Origin: Galaxea fascicularis | Taxonomy: Eukaryota; Cnidaria; Anthozoa; Scleractinia; Euphylliidae | Length of the DNA stretch: 64,000 nucleotides | Assembly: GCA_948470475.1 (NCBI GenBank) | Contig: OX419344.1 | Coordinates: 24,359,725-24,423,724 of the forward strand | Reading direction: 5' to 3' | Shown: piece by piece, positions 1 to 11,974 of the stretch | How positions within the stretch are numbered: position 1 is the first letter of the stretch | How the letters are laid out: each line of letters begins with the position of its first letter | Notes under the pieces: generated by a model | Seen by the model: only the letters and a program-made list of their open reading frames with translations | Told to the model about the DNA's origin: nothing | Databases searched by the model: none | Made by a program: the position numbers and the translations under genes

Positions 1-2339
1 CTTAGTCCAGTGCAACTTTAGGATTCATAAATGTGAAACATGTCTATCAAGAATACTTCACTCTGCTGAAAGGTGAGAAGTAAAGTAAGTATGCAATAAA
101 TTTGAGTTCATGCCAATACAGAACAGAAATTAAAAAATCTAGAATGTTAGCACTGGTTTGAACTGAGTGCAGTGAAACTGAAACTTTAAGGTTACTTTGT
201 GGCAAATCACAATGAAAGAGAGTTGTGGAGTGAGGTAGGGGAGAAAGTGGAATCTGGATCAGTCCACAAATGCTTCCACAACTCTGCACTGATCATCTAA
301 CGAGAAGTTTTTCATGCAGTGAAGTTCAGTTGGGGAACACCTTACCCACAGACTTATGGCAAGCAACTTCCTTGAGTCATTTTAAGTCAAAATTGAATCA
401 CCACAGATTTCAAACAAAATTAAACAAGTCATCTGGGAAATTCAGCCTTCACTTAATTTCTAATTGTCTTTTTTTGTAATCGTAGGTGATGGAAAATTAT
501 CTACATGTATGTGTTTGCACAAGAATTTGTACTGTGGGTAGAAATTTGATGCCAACTTAAACAGTGCTGCTTGAAACTTTTCCAGGAGAAGATATTATTT
601 CACACTTCAATTTCTTAAACACAGTTCACATTCTACAAAAATTAATACAGTTAAAGATAAAGCAGCTGGATCTTGGAAAAAATTCGAAGAAGCTGGCTTC
701 CTGACCTGGCAAACTGATTATTAAGATTTAGAATGACACAGGTGCCTTTTGACCACACAATGATCATCATTGATTCCCAGGCATTGCCTCCAACATTCTA
801 AGTTATCTGGAATGCTTGTATGAGTACCTAGCCTCACACAATTTCTCAGAGATGTTTGTGTGAAAGTTTTCCAAAATTGATTTTTTCTGAGACTTTTATC
901 ACTGTAAGATGATGAGTTAGTTATGTCAGAAATGTATAAAAAATGGGGGGTCACCGACTTCATTTTGGAGAGAACATGCCCAGAAGAACACCCTAAATCT
1001 GAAAAAATCGGGCTTCGTTAACGAATAAGGCCACACTGTCTGCAAGCCCAAAAATATTGCAATTAAGTCTTTGAAGTGAAATGTACTCTGCCAAATACTG
1101 GTATTGTTTAAGTAGACCTACTAAGTGAACTTAGTCAACTGGTGACGTTCCTTAAAGGACAAGTTCGCATTTAGCGACCATAGTTTCATGTGCAAGATGG
1201 CAGGATTCGATGTCCCGTGGACAGAAATCATGAATTTTTTTTAACTTCCCACATTGATTTTTTAGTTCATTTTTGGACAATGTGGAGATAATTGTAAATA
1301 AAATCTGTTGATGGAAAGAAAGTAGGGGTCACAGACCATTTAAGAGAGTAAACTGAAGGGAAGGGGAACGCAACAGATACCATCCTTTTACTTGCTTAGC
1401 TTTCTTCCTCAGTGCATGTGCTCGGTAGCTAACGTGGCATGACCTTGCAAAGTGGATTTCGTGCACAGAAGGGATGCGCGTGAACAATTAGTGTGAACAT
1501 CCCTACACATTCCAAAACCATCAAGAGTACATAACAGATACAATTCTCTTACCCAGTATCCATGATACTGTACTTGCATGAAACATGGAACAGCTCTGTA
1601 TCATAAGTGATTTCCTTTGAAATTGAATGAAATAATAGTCCCTTAGCATGATTACCGTTTCCTAGACCATAGTTACTTCAGTTGATAGAGTAAGCTTTAC
1701 ACACCACTAAGGAAGCTCATAACAGAAAAGTGGGATCATGGCCTACTCATAAAACCCAGGAGAAGTCTAATTTTATTAGGCTAAAACTGGAGTCCATGTT
1801 ACAATAATTATTCCAACACCCTTAGAGGAACACAAAAGCCCAAAGAAATTGAAAAATTTAACAAAGGAATAAACTGCCAAACAAGTTTCTTGTCACTTGG
1901 ATGTCTTGTGTTTGCAAATGAAACTCATGAAATTGAGAACACTGGATTTATGAGCTTGATGCCCACGTTAAATTATGTCTTACAAAATTGTAATTAAGCT
2001 AAATTTATGTGACCTGAATTATTACTTCCATGTTTCCAAAGAAAACCTTACTTAATGCTACTTTTCCATTCACTAAACACAGACTCGAATATTATCAAAA
2101 CCACAATGCGTCCAATGTAACAAGGACAGACTTTTCTCTTTTCTTTTGTTTAGCATTCAATGTGGGATACACTGTTTCTGCAGGGCACAGTTAATTTTAG
2201 CCTGTTACAATAAAAAAGCTTCTGTAAACTGATATTCAATTTGTTGAACTTGGGATGTTTAGTTAGTTGAGTGGGGTATGTGACAACAGAAAACCTTAAG
2301 CAGTCAGCCAAAATATGCAACACACATGCCCAAACAAAC
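1..2339. other. Non-coding, no feature recognised
   Basis: AT-rich DNA with only short ORFs of random character. I see no splice-bounded coding segment, RNA gene or clear repeat boundary here. Confidence 0.5.
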
Positions 2340-4520
2340 TTAGTTCTTTTCAGTAAATGAGTTAGTCAGGCAGTCAATCAACGAGTCAATCAGTCTGTCA
2401 ATAAGTTATTTGGATGGTCAGTCCATCATTTGACCAGTCAGCCAGCCAATCTATGAGTAAGCCAGCTAATCCGTTGGATGGTTGTTCAATTGGTCCATTC
2501 AGTTGATCCTTTAGTTAACCAATTGGTTGTCAGTTTGTCCCCCACTCATACCATAGATCAGTGAAATTGGTAAACAGTTCAATCAGCTGTGGAGTCAGCC
2601 AGTCAGCCAGTTAGTCATACAGCCGACCAGTCATTAGGCAAAACTGTGAGTTATTTAGTAGTATGATGTGTCTCTCAGTTTGGTAGATACAGTATCAAGC
2701 CAGTCAGTAGTGTTCCAGATAAGAGCAGCTTCTTAGGTCAAAAACCCAAGAAAGCTGGCTCCCTGACCTGACCCACTGAGTTGTTGAGTGAGAAAATTTG
2801 GGAAGAACCAGGTCTGCTGACCCCTTAAAATCTTCTATGACTCCCAACCTCTGAAAGTTATCAGGGACACTGAGTAAGTCTGTCAGACAGACAGACAGAT
2901 AATTCAAAAATTCAATCTGTTTTCAAGCCAGCCAGCCTGTTAAATCAGTCAATCTTAACTTAGTAAGTCAGGCAGCCAGGTTAACATGTAAGTTGAATAT
3001 TAATTTTGGTTGGTTAGTTCCATCACTTTAGTATGTCAATCAGTCAACCATTTGGTTATGCAGTTGGCCAGTTATTAAGCCAGACTTTCACTCCTTGGGG
3101 TGATCTGTCAGCCAATCAGTTAGCCAGTCAATTAGTATGTAAAACAGTCAGGCAGTCAGTCAGTTTGTACTTGGTCAATCAGTCTGTTTACATGCGGTGG
3201 GTCTAATTTGCAGGTCGCAGGTTGCAGGTCGCGGGTTGCAGGTCGCAGATTGCAGGTTAAATAATTAATTAAACACACAAACTGTAGAATGGAATAAGAA
3301 ATGGAAGAGACAGCCTCTCCACATTCCCTCATTGTAGTGCTGACAATCGTTCGTCTCATGTTGCACAAGAAACCTTTGAGCACTTGACGCTTCGAAGAGA
3401 GACGCAAACCATGCCGTTCGTGAGAACAGAGCTATGAATAACATGTGAGCAGTTGTCTTAAAATGATGGAATCGTCCAACTACGAGGTAAGAATAAAAGA
3501 AAATGATTAGACCTTTATCTCTTTTCAATTTACAATCGCTAGGTACGGTTGTCTATTCGACAAGCTTTAATGACGTGCCTTGTATGAAACGTGCAACAAT
3601 AAACTGGATAATTGTAGGTTCGATTATTAGAGCGCGATCTATACAATTTAGGCTGCAAATAGAACAGTAATTTTTGGTTTTACCGGACTTTTCGGGAAAA
3701 GATTTTTATGTTTAGTTTCATTCATTAACAATTAGTAAACATGAAATTGAGAAATAATTTTACACATGAATTTTGCGTGACTCGGGGTCGCTTGTTTTAA
3801 TGCATGTACATTTTAATAAAGAGACCATGTTGATCATTATCTGGCCTTTAAATCAAAGCCACGAAAGTTCGAAATAATTCTTTAGCCGTTCAGCCGATCA
3901 CAGAAATAATTATTTTGCAGTTCAGGGTCACTCATGGGTACTTTTAGACACCATCAAATTCAATAAATCAACGACAGCTCATATTTGTGTTTACACTGGC
4001 TTCGAAATATTTTTTTCCTTCTTTTTGTTGGCAGTTGTCAATCTTTTGACTCTGTTCACTTGAAATCTTATCAGAATCCAGAATAATTTTTACCGTGTTT
4101 TTGTATTGACGTCCACTAAAGTTAATAAAGCCTCGTTATTGTTGATAAAATGATGTTGAAATTATTTGTCTCACAGCAACAGGTGGTTCGTTAATGTTCG
4201 TTGATATTTCTCCATTCTACAGTTTGCGTGTTTAACTAATTATTTAACCTGCAACCCCCGACCTGCAAATTAGACCCGCCGGTTTACATGTACCTCAGTC
4301 AGTCAGTCAGTCAGTCAGCCAGTCAGCCAGTAAGTCCACCAGTCAAGCCATACAGCCTGTTTCTCACTGAGTGGATCAGTCAATATTTGGCTTGTCAGTC
4401 AAACCAGTTGATCAGGAAGTCAGTATATCAGCCAGTAATGCAGTCAGTCAGGTTGTCACTTTGTCATTCAGTAAGTCAGAGGATGATCAGTCAAAGGATT
4501 ACTGAATCAGTCAAACAAAC
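2340..4520. repeat. Degenerate CAGT/GTCA tetranucleotide tract, split by a transposon
   Basis: From about 2340 to 3190 and again from 4290 to about 4520 the sequence is dominated by diverged CAGT units (CAGTCAGT, CAATCAGT, CAGCCAGT), mostly on a 4-base period. The two parts were one tract before insertion of the inverted-repeat element at 3195-4282. The apparent plus-strand peptide MYLSQSVSQSASQPVS comes from this repeat and is not a gene. Confidence 0.8.
3195..4282. mobile_element. Non-autonomous DNA transposon with 8-bp target duplication (copy 1)
   Basis: The ends are inverted repeats of about 100 bases (left CGGTGGGTCTAATTTGCAGG; right end the same motif reversed, with one extra base and a shorter GCAGGTC array). 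They are flanked by perfect 8-bp duplications TTTACATG (3187-3194 and 4283-4290). The left arm carries a tandem GCAGGT(C/T) array. No transposase ORF is visible. An 8-bp duplication suggests hAT or a superfamily with the same habit. It shares its terminus with the element at 25131-25344. Confidence 0.8.
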
Positions 4521-5078
4521 CGTGAGAAACATGAATGATGATGGTGGATTGCATGTCTTAACTTCCATAGCAGGACTTGGCTTTAGCTGGGTCACAATTG
4601 AACAAAAACAAATGAATGCTAATACAAGAAAAACTGTAAAATAAATATTACATTTGCAAGTTCTATTTGTCATTTGAAAGCTGAGATTGAAAGGGAAACA
4701 TTGCTGTGAAAGATGAAAATCATCAGGCTGACCCTGAACTAACTTAATTCTCCTTTGAACAAGCACAGTGCAAACCTGTTTACCTCACCCATATCTGGAT
4801 TAAAATACCTGGGCCCAGTTGTTCGAAAGTCAACAACGCTAATCCAAGTTCAGAAATTAATCAAGAAGTTTTTTTCTATCCCCAAACAAATCCTGAAAAA
4901 CATTAATTCAGCAAAGAAACTTTCACCCAAAAGTTAAAAACTGCAACCAAAGTTTACACTAATCCTGGATAATGAGTTAATAAGCTTTGGAACAACCCAA
5001 TCCAGGCTGATGCTAAATTAGCTTACATGCATGTAATTCTTCTTCAAACAAGCATGACCCAATCCTAGCACTTACATA

Positions 5079-8000
5079 TCAAAGACAACCAGTGAATCCT
5101 GACTGCTTCAGTCCTTCAATGGTCCAATTTACATCTACCTGAACTGGAAAACAAAATAAGAACCCATCAGTCTCAAGGAAAAAGACAGAAGCTATGAAAT
5201 TTGTTTATCATGAGCAATGAGAAGGTAGTCCTTACAACTGTTTTCCACTCCATAACTGTGCTGAATATGATAAAAGCAAAGGATTTCTCATTCCTGCACG
5301 TCACAAAAAGTCACACGTAGAAACCTTTACAGATGAGTTGTTTTTTTGTTCTAGTTCCTTTTTTCATGCCAATTACATGAAGCCCACTTGTAAATCTTTG
5401 CAGTGGCTCTCTTCTACTCATGCTGGTTTCACTTTTCCTCTTGCCAGAGAACATTACTTTTAGCTCAGCCTGGTTTAAATGTACATGTTTTCTCCAAGGT
5501 TCCATTCTTTATGTTCTTCAATTCTTACATGAAAATGAGAAAATGAATAAAGTATATATTAACCTTATGAATGAGAAGCTTGGAAAAATTATTCTGCAGA
5601 ACTTGTGGTGACTGGCGGTAAAGGTGTTAGTCTGTCACACATGCCTGAGCTGACAAGAGCTGATAAAGTAATCAAACCAGTTCATGTTAGTTACTCTCTT
5701 AACTAAATGTTGTAAATATCTAGCTTACCAGTATGTCTGAGGTATCAACAGAGCCCAATTTAACTAAAACTTTTTGCGCACTGATTAAAACTTCAATTGA
5801 CAAATAATCATTACAAGTAAACATCACTGCACATGGATCTATGCATGCAGCTTTGAATTTCACTTCTCATTCCTTGGAGTATTTTTGCTCTTTTTAGTTA
5901 TGTTCATTTTGTCTGGTCACTATCACTCCATGATAATTTCTTCATAACTACTTGCTCTAGCATCAAAGAATGCGAACCAACTGTAACACTATAGAGGCTG
6001 TTTTTTGTGATGGTTGCCCTGAAAGATTTCTTAGCTTAGAAAATTAATATAGTAAAAGCCCACATTCACCGATACTTGTACCAATACTTGCAATATCCTT
6101 CCTATCTATATACCTGGCATGTATAGTTCAGTATAACCTGGTCAGGCCATCTGACAGGGTGCGATCAAAAATCAGAAATTGTGCGATATTTTCAGCGTAG
6201 ATTGTGCGATAAGAAAGGACTATTATGCGGTAAATTATGAAAATTATGCAATTTTTTCCTCAACTATTTTAAGCTTATTTTACTAGGATTCTGAGAAAGA
6301 AAACCACTTTTGTGGTGCTCTAACAGCGATTTTTTCCATAAGGGAACAAAAAAAGCAATTATGAGTGAATTGGGATAAATATTTAATTATGACACATAAT
6401 TATATACCAAACTGAGGTATGATGCACCACCTTGGCTCAAAGTTGGTACATTTTCTTGTTTCTATTGCAGTATTGTTTTGCTGTTTACATCACTGAAGCT
6501 TTTTCATTGCAGGTTCCCCCATTCAACAGCTATAAAGTGGCTATTCACTGGGATATCTTCGTCTAAGTATAAATATTTTGCAAACAGATAAGTGGCCAGT
6601 GATTACATTTTTACCCAATGCAGTGAATTGTTAATTTAAAAAAAAGGAAGAACTGGGAATTTGCAGTGGCATGGGTATATGCATATTTGCATCAACCCAG
6701 CGACATGCCAGCCATTTATTCCAAAACTAACTTGAATACCCAAAATGTTATATTCTCTTAACTCTAGTATCCTCAATTTGAACTCAGGCCACCCTGGTGG
6801 GGACCTATGGCATCCCGGCCTGCCTGTCATTGTATTATCTTCAGTTCAAAAATAGCTGATAAATTATAATTACATTTCCATATCCAGTGTGAAGAGGGAA
6901 AATAACTAGATCCAGAGTCTCATTTGTAAAAGATCAACAAAAAGATCAATTTTGTATTTAGATGATCGATTATGACATTACACGATGACCAAAACATCAG
7001 TCCATCATCCACGTGGAATGTACCGGTGGCGAATTTTCCTGCTTGGTCTTTGGCAGTCAAATTTGGAGGGGTGTGATTTGGTTTTCCCAGTAGTTGAACA
7101 CGAAGGAACAGCCGGCATTTTCACTATAAATTTGTCCAAGAGGACGCCGCCAGGTACGCAAAAGAACTGAAAGAAGCTTACATTTTGTTGTCGAACAACG
7201 CTTCCCTGATAAAAATCTTGCTTATTTCCGTTTATCATGCACTTACAACATGAGTATAAAAGGATCATATGTCATGGATTTATAACAGCAATTCTGATAG
7301 GCTAACTCAAAGAAAAAAAATTGTTTACATTGCATCAATAGGAAATCCTTTAAAAATGAAAAAATTAGCACCAGGCCCCGCACCTCCCAAAAATGAAAAT
7401 AATGCCGGGAACTTCGATTGTTTGTGAAATTAGATGGTTTCAGAACGTTTCTTGGGCTTTTTCGAAAGTAAATTGTCTTGAAACTAAGTACAGACGAGGA
7501 ATTTTTTCAGAAAAGGCATTTATTTATGGTTTATTTTTTAAGAATTGTGCGATTTTGTATGAATAGGCCATTTCCGAGTTCATGTCTGCCTCCTCTTCAA
7601 AGCGAGTCTAAGTGCGAAGTTTTTGTTATGAAAATTAGTTTTCATTCATATGTAAAGTCAGTGCTTTCAATAGGACCCGGCACCCGCCGGAGCTCCGGCG
7701 GGTATTCTGTTGAAAGTCGGCGAGTATTTCACCGCGTTCAAGTCGAAAATTCGGTTGAAATTCTCCTGGGCTTCTCAAATTACTCCAGCGGGTGCTGTTC
7801 CGAGGTAGCCACCTATTTCAAATCTTATTGAAAGCACTGAAAGTAGAACTAATTACCATCACAAAAACTTCGCACTTAGACTCGCTTTGAAGAGGAGGCA
7901 GACATGAACTCAGAAATGGCCTATTGTGCGATCGGATGCGATGGATGCGATTTGAGGTCAATTGTGCGAAATCGCACCATCGCGTAAGAGTAAATACACA

Positions 8001-9012
8001 CTGCCAAATGTAATCTATTTGTTTGGTAGTAATACAGGATATTGGTATAGGTTTGCATGTTCTATGACATTCTTACATGGTGGATATACCAGAAAAATTC
8101 TGGTATTAAGGGACCGGTAATTATTAGTTTGGCCAAGAAGTTGTGGCCCTCCCTTCTAAAGGATCCGAAAAAACTCTGACCCCCCACCACTTACGCCATT
8201 AAAAAAAAGCTGTGACCTCCCTTAATAGGCATTTTTTAAATGGCCCTCCCCAAAGTGAGGCTAAAAAAATAGTGACCCTCCCCCCCCCCCAAATATAGTA
8301 ACCCTCCCCTCCGACTAAATAATGACCGGTCCCTAAATGCTCTCACCCTAGCCTTCCAACACAACCAAACGCTGGATTAAATTCAAAGTACAAATTATAT
8401 GGGATAAATTACGACAACGTCTACCAACTAGCTCTGAAATAATAGCCAAACGATAAACGCGTCTTTTATGTTGGTTGGATACAAAAATTATGAATATTTA
8501 AGGTAAGCTTACTTTCCAAGCAGATGGTACTGTGCAGTTCACCTTGTTGAGCACAGTTTAAGCAATAAAATGATAAATATAACAATCAAAGTTATGTTTT
8601 CCTCAAAATATATAATAAGAGTCGTCACAAAACCTGCGAAAATAAGACGAAAACCAGTAGCATACCTTAAGAACGTCACAGAACAGAACCGCCATCTTTC
8701 TTAGTTCCCAGTACTTGCCAGCGGACGCTAATTTGCGCGAAAAATTCGCGCCATTTAGTGCTAGTTCCCAGTATTTGCCTGCGTCCGCTGAGTCGAGCTA
8801 TTGCGCAAGTGTGGATTCCTCGTAATGAGGTTCATGAGAGACGGTTAATCTACCAACTTGATTTATATGCCTCTGACTAAACAAAATAATAATAATAATA
8901 ATAATAACAGTTGAACACTCACCTTTTTCAAGTCTCTAGAAGCCGAGTTTATTGAGCCCCAGTCGAGCTCCATCCGTCCTCGTATTGCGGTTGAAGCGTC
9001 ACTGGCTGCCAT
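5079..9012 (-). CDS. Tentative small unidentified gene (three exons, alternative first exons)
   Basis: I do not recognise this protein. Four minus-strand segments have splice signals and compatible phase 0: a possible first exon 9012-8923 (30 codons from ATG, ending SRDLKK before GTGAGT); an alternative first exon 8695-8666 (10 codons starting MAVLFC, AAG ATG G context, ending before GTATGC); an internal exon 5469-5317 (51 codons, lysine/arginine-rich, containing MKKGTRTKKQ and ending CKGFY before GTGTGA); and a terminal exon 5138-5079 (VDVNWTIEGLKQSGFTGCL then stop). The product would be about 100 or 80 residues. The internal exon could instead start at its own ATG (5505). The link across 3-3.5 kb of repeat-filled intron is inferred. 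The terminal exon is the most convincing part. Confidence 0.35.
6140..7990. repeat. Repeat-derived region with TGTGCGAT ends
   Basis: Motifs GTGCGAT/TTGTGCGA recur near 6160-6240 and 7545-7975, suggesting one composite repeat or nested insertions. It lies in the proposed intron of the small gene at 5.1-9.0 kb. No ORF here has coding character. Confidence 0.4.
7562..7925. mobile_element. Foldback MITE with nested inner inverted repeat
   Basis: Arms of about 65 bases starting AATAGGCCATTT (7562-7626) are repeated inverted at 7861-7925. A second inverted pair (GTGCTTTCAATA / TATTGAAAGCAC-like) and a central palindrome CCCGCCGGAGCTCCGGCGGG (7684-7703) lie inside. The GC-rich centre contrasts with the AT-rich surroundings. 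Confidence 0.7.
8110..8333. mobile_element. Harbinger-like MITE, TAA duplication
   Basis: Inverted ends GGGACCGGTAATTATT and AATAATGACCGGTCCC are flanked on both sides by TAA (8107-8109 and 8334-8336), the TWA duplication typical of PIF/Harbinger. The interior is an imperfect array of short CCCTCC-rich units including a C homopolymer. No ORF. Confidence 0.7.
8885..8908. repeat. AAT microsatellite
   Basis: About eight AAT units directly downstream of the putative first-exon donor at 8922. Confidence 0.9.
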
Positions 9013-9019
9013 TGCATGC

Positions 9020-11500
9020 CTCCACAACTTTCCAAGTAAAAGATAATCAAGAGAGTATGCTCCGATCACTGAACTTAACGAGTGTTGATTGGCTCACTTT
9101 ATGCTCACACCATGTCTGCTTCCATAGAACATCCTGATTGTGTACCATCCTTTTTCAAACATATTCAAACCCAAACTCGAGAGTAATTTAAAATCTTAAG
9201 TGTCATACCTGCCTAACACCGGTGTAGCGGAAACAGCTGTCTGTTTTATAAGAGTCGATCGGCTGTTAGCCAGTGTTGCAAATCTGCAACTTGGTAGCGT
9301 TTAAAACATGATGTGGGTAAAAGACAAAGAGCATCTGAGAGAAACGTTGAGTAGCTCCAACGATATAAATCAAGACAAAATAAACGGCGAAACGTTTATC
9401 ATGTACATAGTCTTTATTGCACTGGGTTAACGATTAGTATAACACAACTATTAAAATTACAAACCTGTCCCACACCGACGTATACGCGTCGATCAAACCA
9501 TCAAAAGTATATTTTTAAGCTTTCAACCAATCAATTACAACGAACGAGTGCGGTGAAATTATTTTCTGGGGAGATGAAATTTCTTTTACTACCCCAACCT
9601 CTTGCCCTCTCCTAAACAATTGCTCAGGACTGGAGGGTAGGAAGGCTGGAGTAAATCTCCACTCACAGGTTCCTAAGGAATGAAATAGCCTCGTACTTAG
9701 GGTATTTCTTATAAAGACAATCGAAGACCTAGAGACGAGACTGGGGGTAGCATATGATTACAAACAAAAACTAACGGAATGAACCTGTTGTTTATATAGC
9801 ATTCTGTACTCTGATACATGGTTACTCATAGATAATCAACAGTCCATGCAGTCGCGGATACCATCACGTGAATGTGCGCAATGCCACCAGTTTTAGCCGT
9901 ACGTGTTCAGCAGGAAGGATCAAGATGTTGACCAAAAATGAGAATCGTACACTCAAGAAACGGCAGAAAAGAAAATTCACGCCAACTTATTTAGCGGAGG
10001 AAAAGCAATTTCCACAACCTTGGGAAAGTTTGTGACAAGCTTATGACAAAAAGGACGCCCAATAAGTGATTGAAGATCATTTTTTTCGCAAGCATTCAGG
10101 ACTGCGGGTTTTGGCTAAACGAACCCAATATTGTCAGCGAAAGAAAATACACTCTAGAAAACTGGATGCGAGATCCATTGGGTGGTTCACGGATTTTGCG
10201 CACTGAGGACTGCTGATTTCCTGTGAGGGACATGCGCGATGAATGTGATACAAGCATACTATTATGTTCGACGCCTTCGCGGCATTAGGAAAACTATATA
10301 CGTAACAAAACAATCCAGCCACGGATGGAATAATAAATATACTTTCTCTGTTTTACAGAATTTACTTACTAGTATGCTCATGCGTTTTTCTTTTCTCCTT
10401 TAAATTTTATACAAAATTCATAATAATTCGAAATCTCTATCGTGTTTCTGCACTTCACTGTACAACAGCTGACCAGGTTACCTGACCTGTCATTTAGGCT
10501 CAACACAGGATACCCTCTCTCACAAGAAAATGTAAAAGTGCATTTATATCTTCAGTGCACCTTTTAAACCCAGTAATATCCCGTATTACAGTCTTACATT
10601 TCGTAAGTGAACGGTCTCGTTATGGCCCTTGGTTTCCTCCGCACTACAAAACTTTAAGGCGCACTTCAGTTTGAGACAGAAGCAACCCCAGGTTGTTCAG
10701 AACAACGTGGCATTAACTTTGCATAACGATGCTTTTGATTACTGGATTCTATCTTAGCGATATGGCGTCCTAATACATTTTGCCAACGGATTTATGTTCA
10801 GCAGCTTTTAATCGCAATTTTTAATTAACGAAAAAAAGGGAGCAACCTAAAAAGATAGCCTTCCACATTGATTTCTTACGCGGAGCTATGGAGTTATATT
10901 TTACACCTGAAAAGGGAAGAGATTTAAGAGGCTCTTTGAAGTTTCAAACTGAGAGTGCGCAGAAAGTACGGAACTGTTAAGTTTGATTTGGAGCAGTTTA
11001 TATTACGTTTATAAATATAAAATAACAATTAATGTCATAGAATAAGATAGCACCGGGTAATATGTCAAATTAAACAATGCCAGTCCTCTAACGTCCTTTG
11101 TATTTTACGTCAAAGAAAACGAAAGAAACTTTGCATTAGCACCTTAACTCCCAGAATTGATTAGCATATAACTTCTCCTTATAATATATTGTCCAGAAGA
11201 TAGGTGATGAGAATAGACAAAATTATCAGCCAGAGGGTGTTATCTTGATATAACCCCAGATTCTTTTTAACCAATGGACAAGGAAATGTATAGCAGCTAG
11301 AATGGAGCATTTACCATCATTTAAAGCGTTGGAGTTATCTTTTAGTTCCAAAAACCTTTCTAGTGACAGTAATTCCTTTAACTACATTTCACTGACTTAA
11401 CTGCACAAATCAACGCTTTTGTTGTACGGAATTAAAATTGTACTTAACCTGGACGTTTGATGGCAAGATATATAAATATATCATTTTTCCTATTAAAATT
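9020..11500. other. Spacer downstream of DGK, no gene recognised
   Basis: Sequence between the tentative small-gene start and the DGK 3' end. It may include part of the DGK 3' UTR and the promoter of the small gene. Only one dispersed repeat (11140-11275) was recognised. Confidence 0.45.
11140..11275 (-). repeat. Dispersed repeat, copy 1 (ACTCCCAGAA..TTATCTTGATATAACC family)
   Basis: This stretch matches, in the opposite orientation, 17975-18115. Shared landmarks are CTCCTTATAAT, GGTGATGAGAATAGACAAA, CAGCCAGAGGGTGTTATCTT and GATATAACCCC. It lies in the presumed DGK 3' flank. Confidence 0.7.
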
Positions 11501-11513
11501 TTGTTGTACGGAA

Positions 11514-11519
11514 TTTATT
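11514..11519 (-). terminator. Candidate polyadenylation signal of the DGK gene
   Basis: The minus strand reads AATAAA here, about 455 bases past the DGK stop codon at 11975. Nothing between the stop and this hexamer looks coding. Another AATAAA lies much further downstream near 9411-9416, so the 3' UTR may be longer. Confidence 0.3.
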
Positions 11520-11974
11520 GTTAGGTTGCTACTCTACAATAAAATACTCTACAGTGTTTAACAGAACGGTAAACTAGAACTTTACGAATTAAGACTTTCA
11601 TTAATAATGTAATATCAGCTAAAAAGCGAGTGGTTCACGCGACTAAATCTTCCTTGTGAGTGATGTATATGAAATGAATCATATGAACTAATTTTAAATC
11701 TTCCCTGTCTGACATGACTTCTTCACTGAAAGTACTGCCTCATGTTACTGCACAAGACCATATTCTATTGACTATTTCATCCTTAAAGTTACTCCCTTTG
11801 GGGACCAATTCAAGGAAAGCTTGTCGACTACTGCTTGCTATACTGTACAAGGTGATTGCAATATTTGCGTCTAAGGATGACATCCTAACGTGTGACGGTG
11901 GAAGTGAACGATGCGCATCAGAACCTTTGAATGGTGCTCTTTGTTTTAACACTAATATTTACGCATGCGTACTT

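Noticed and set aside
4288..4644. Plus-strand 118-codon frame starting MYLSQSVSQSASQ
   Set aside because: It is a translation of the CAGT tetranucleotide repeat and has no splice or domain support.
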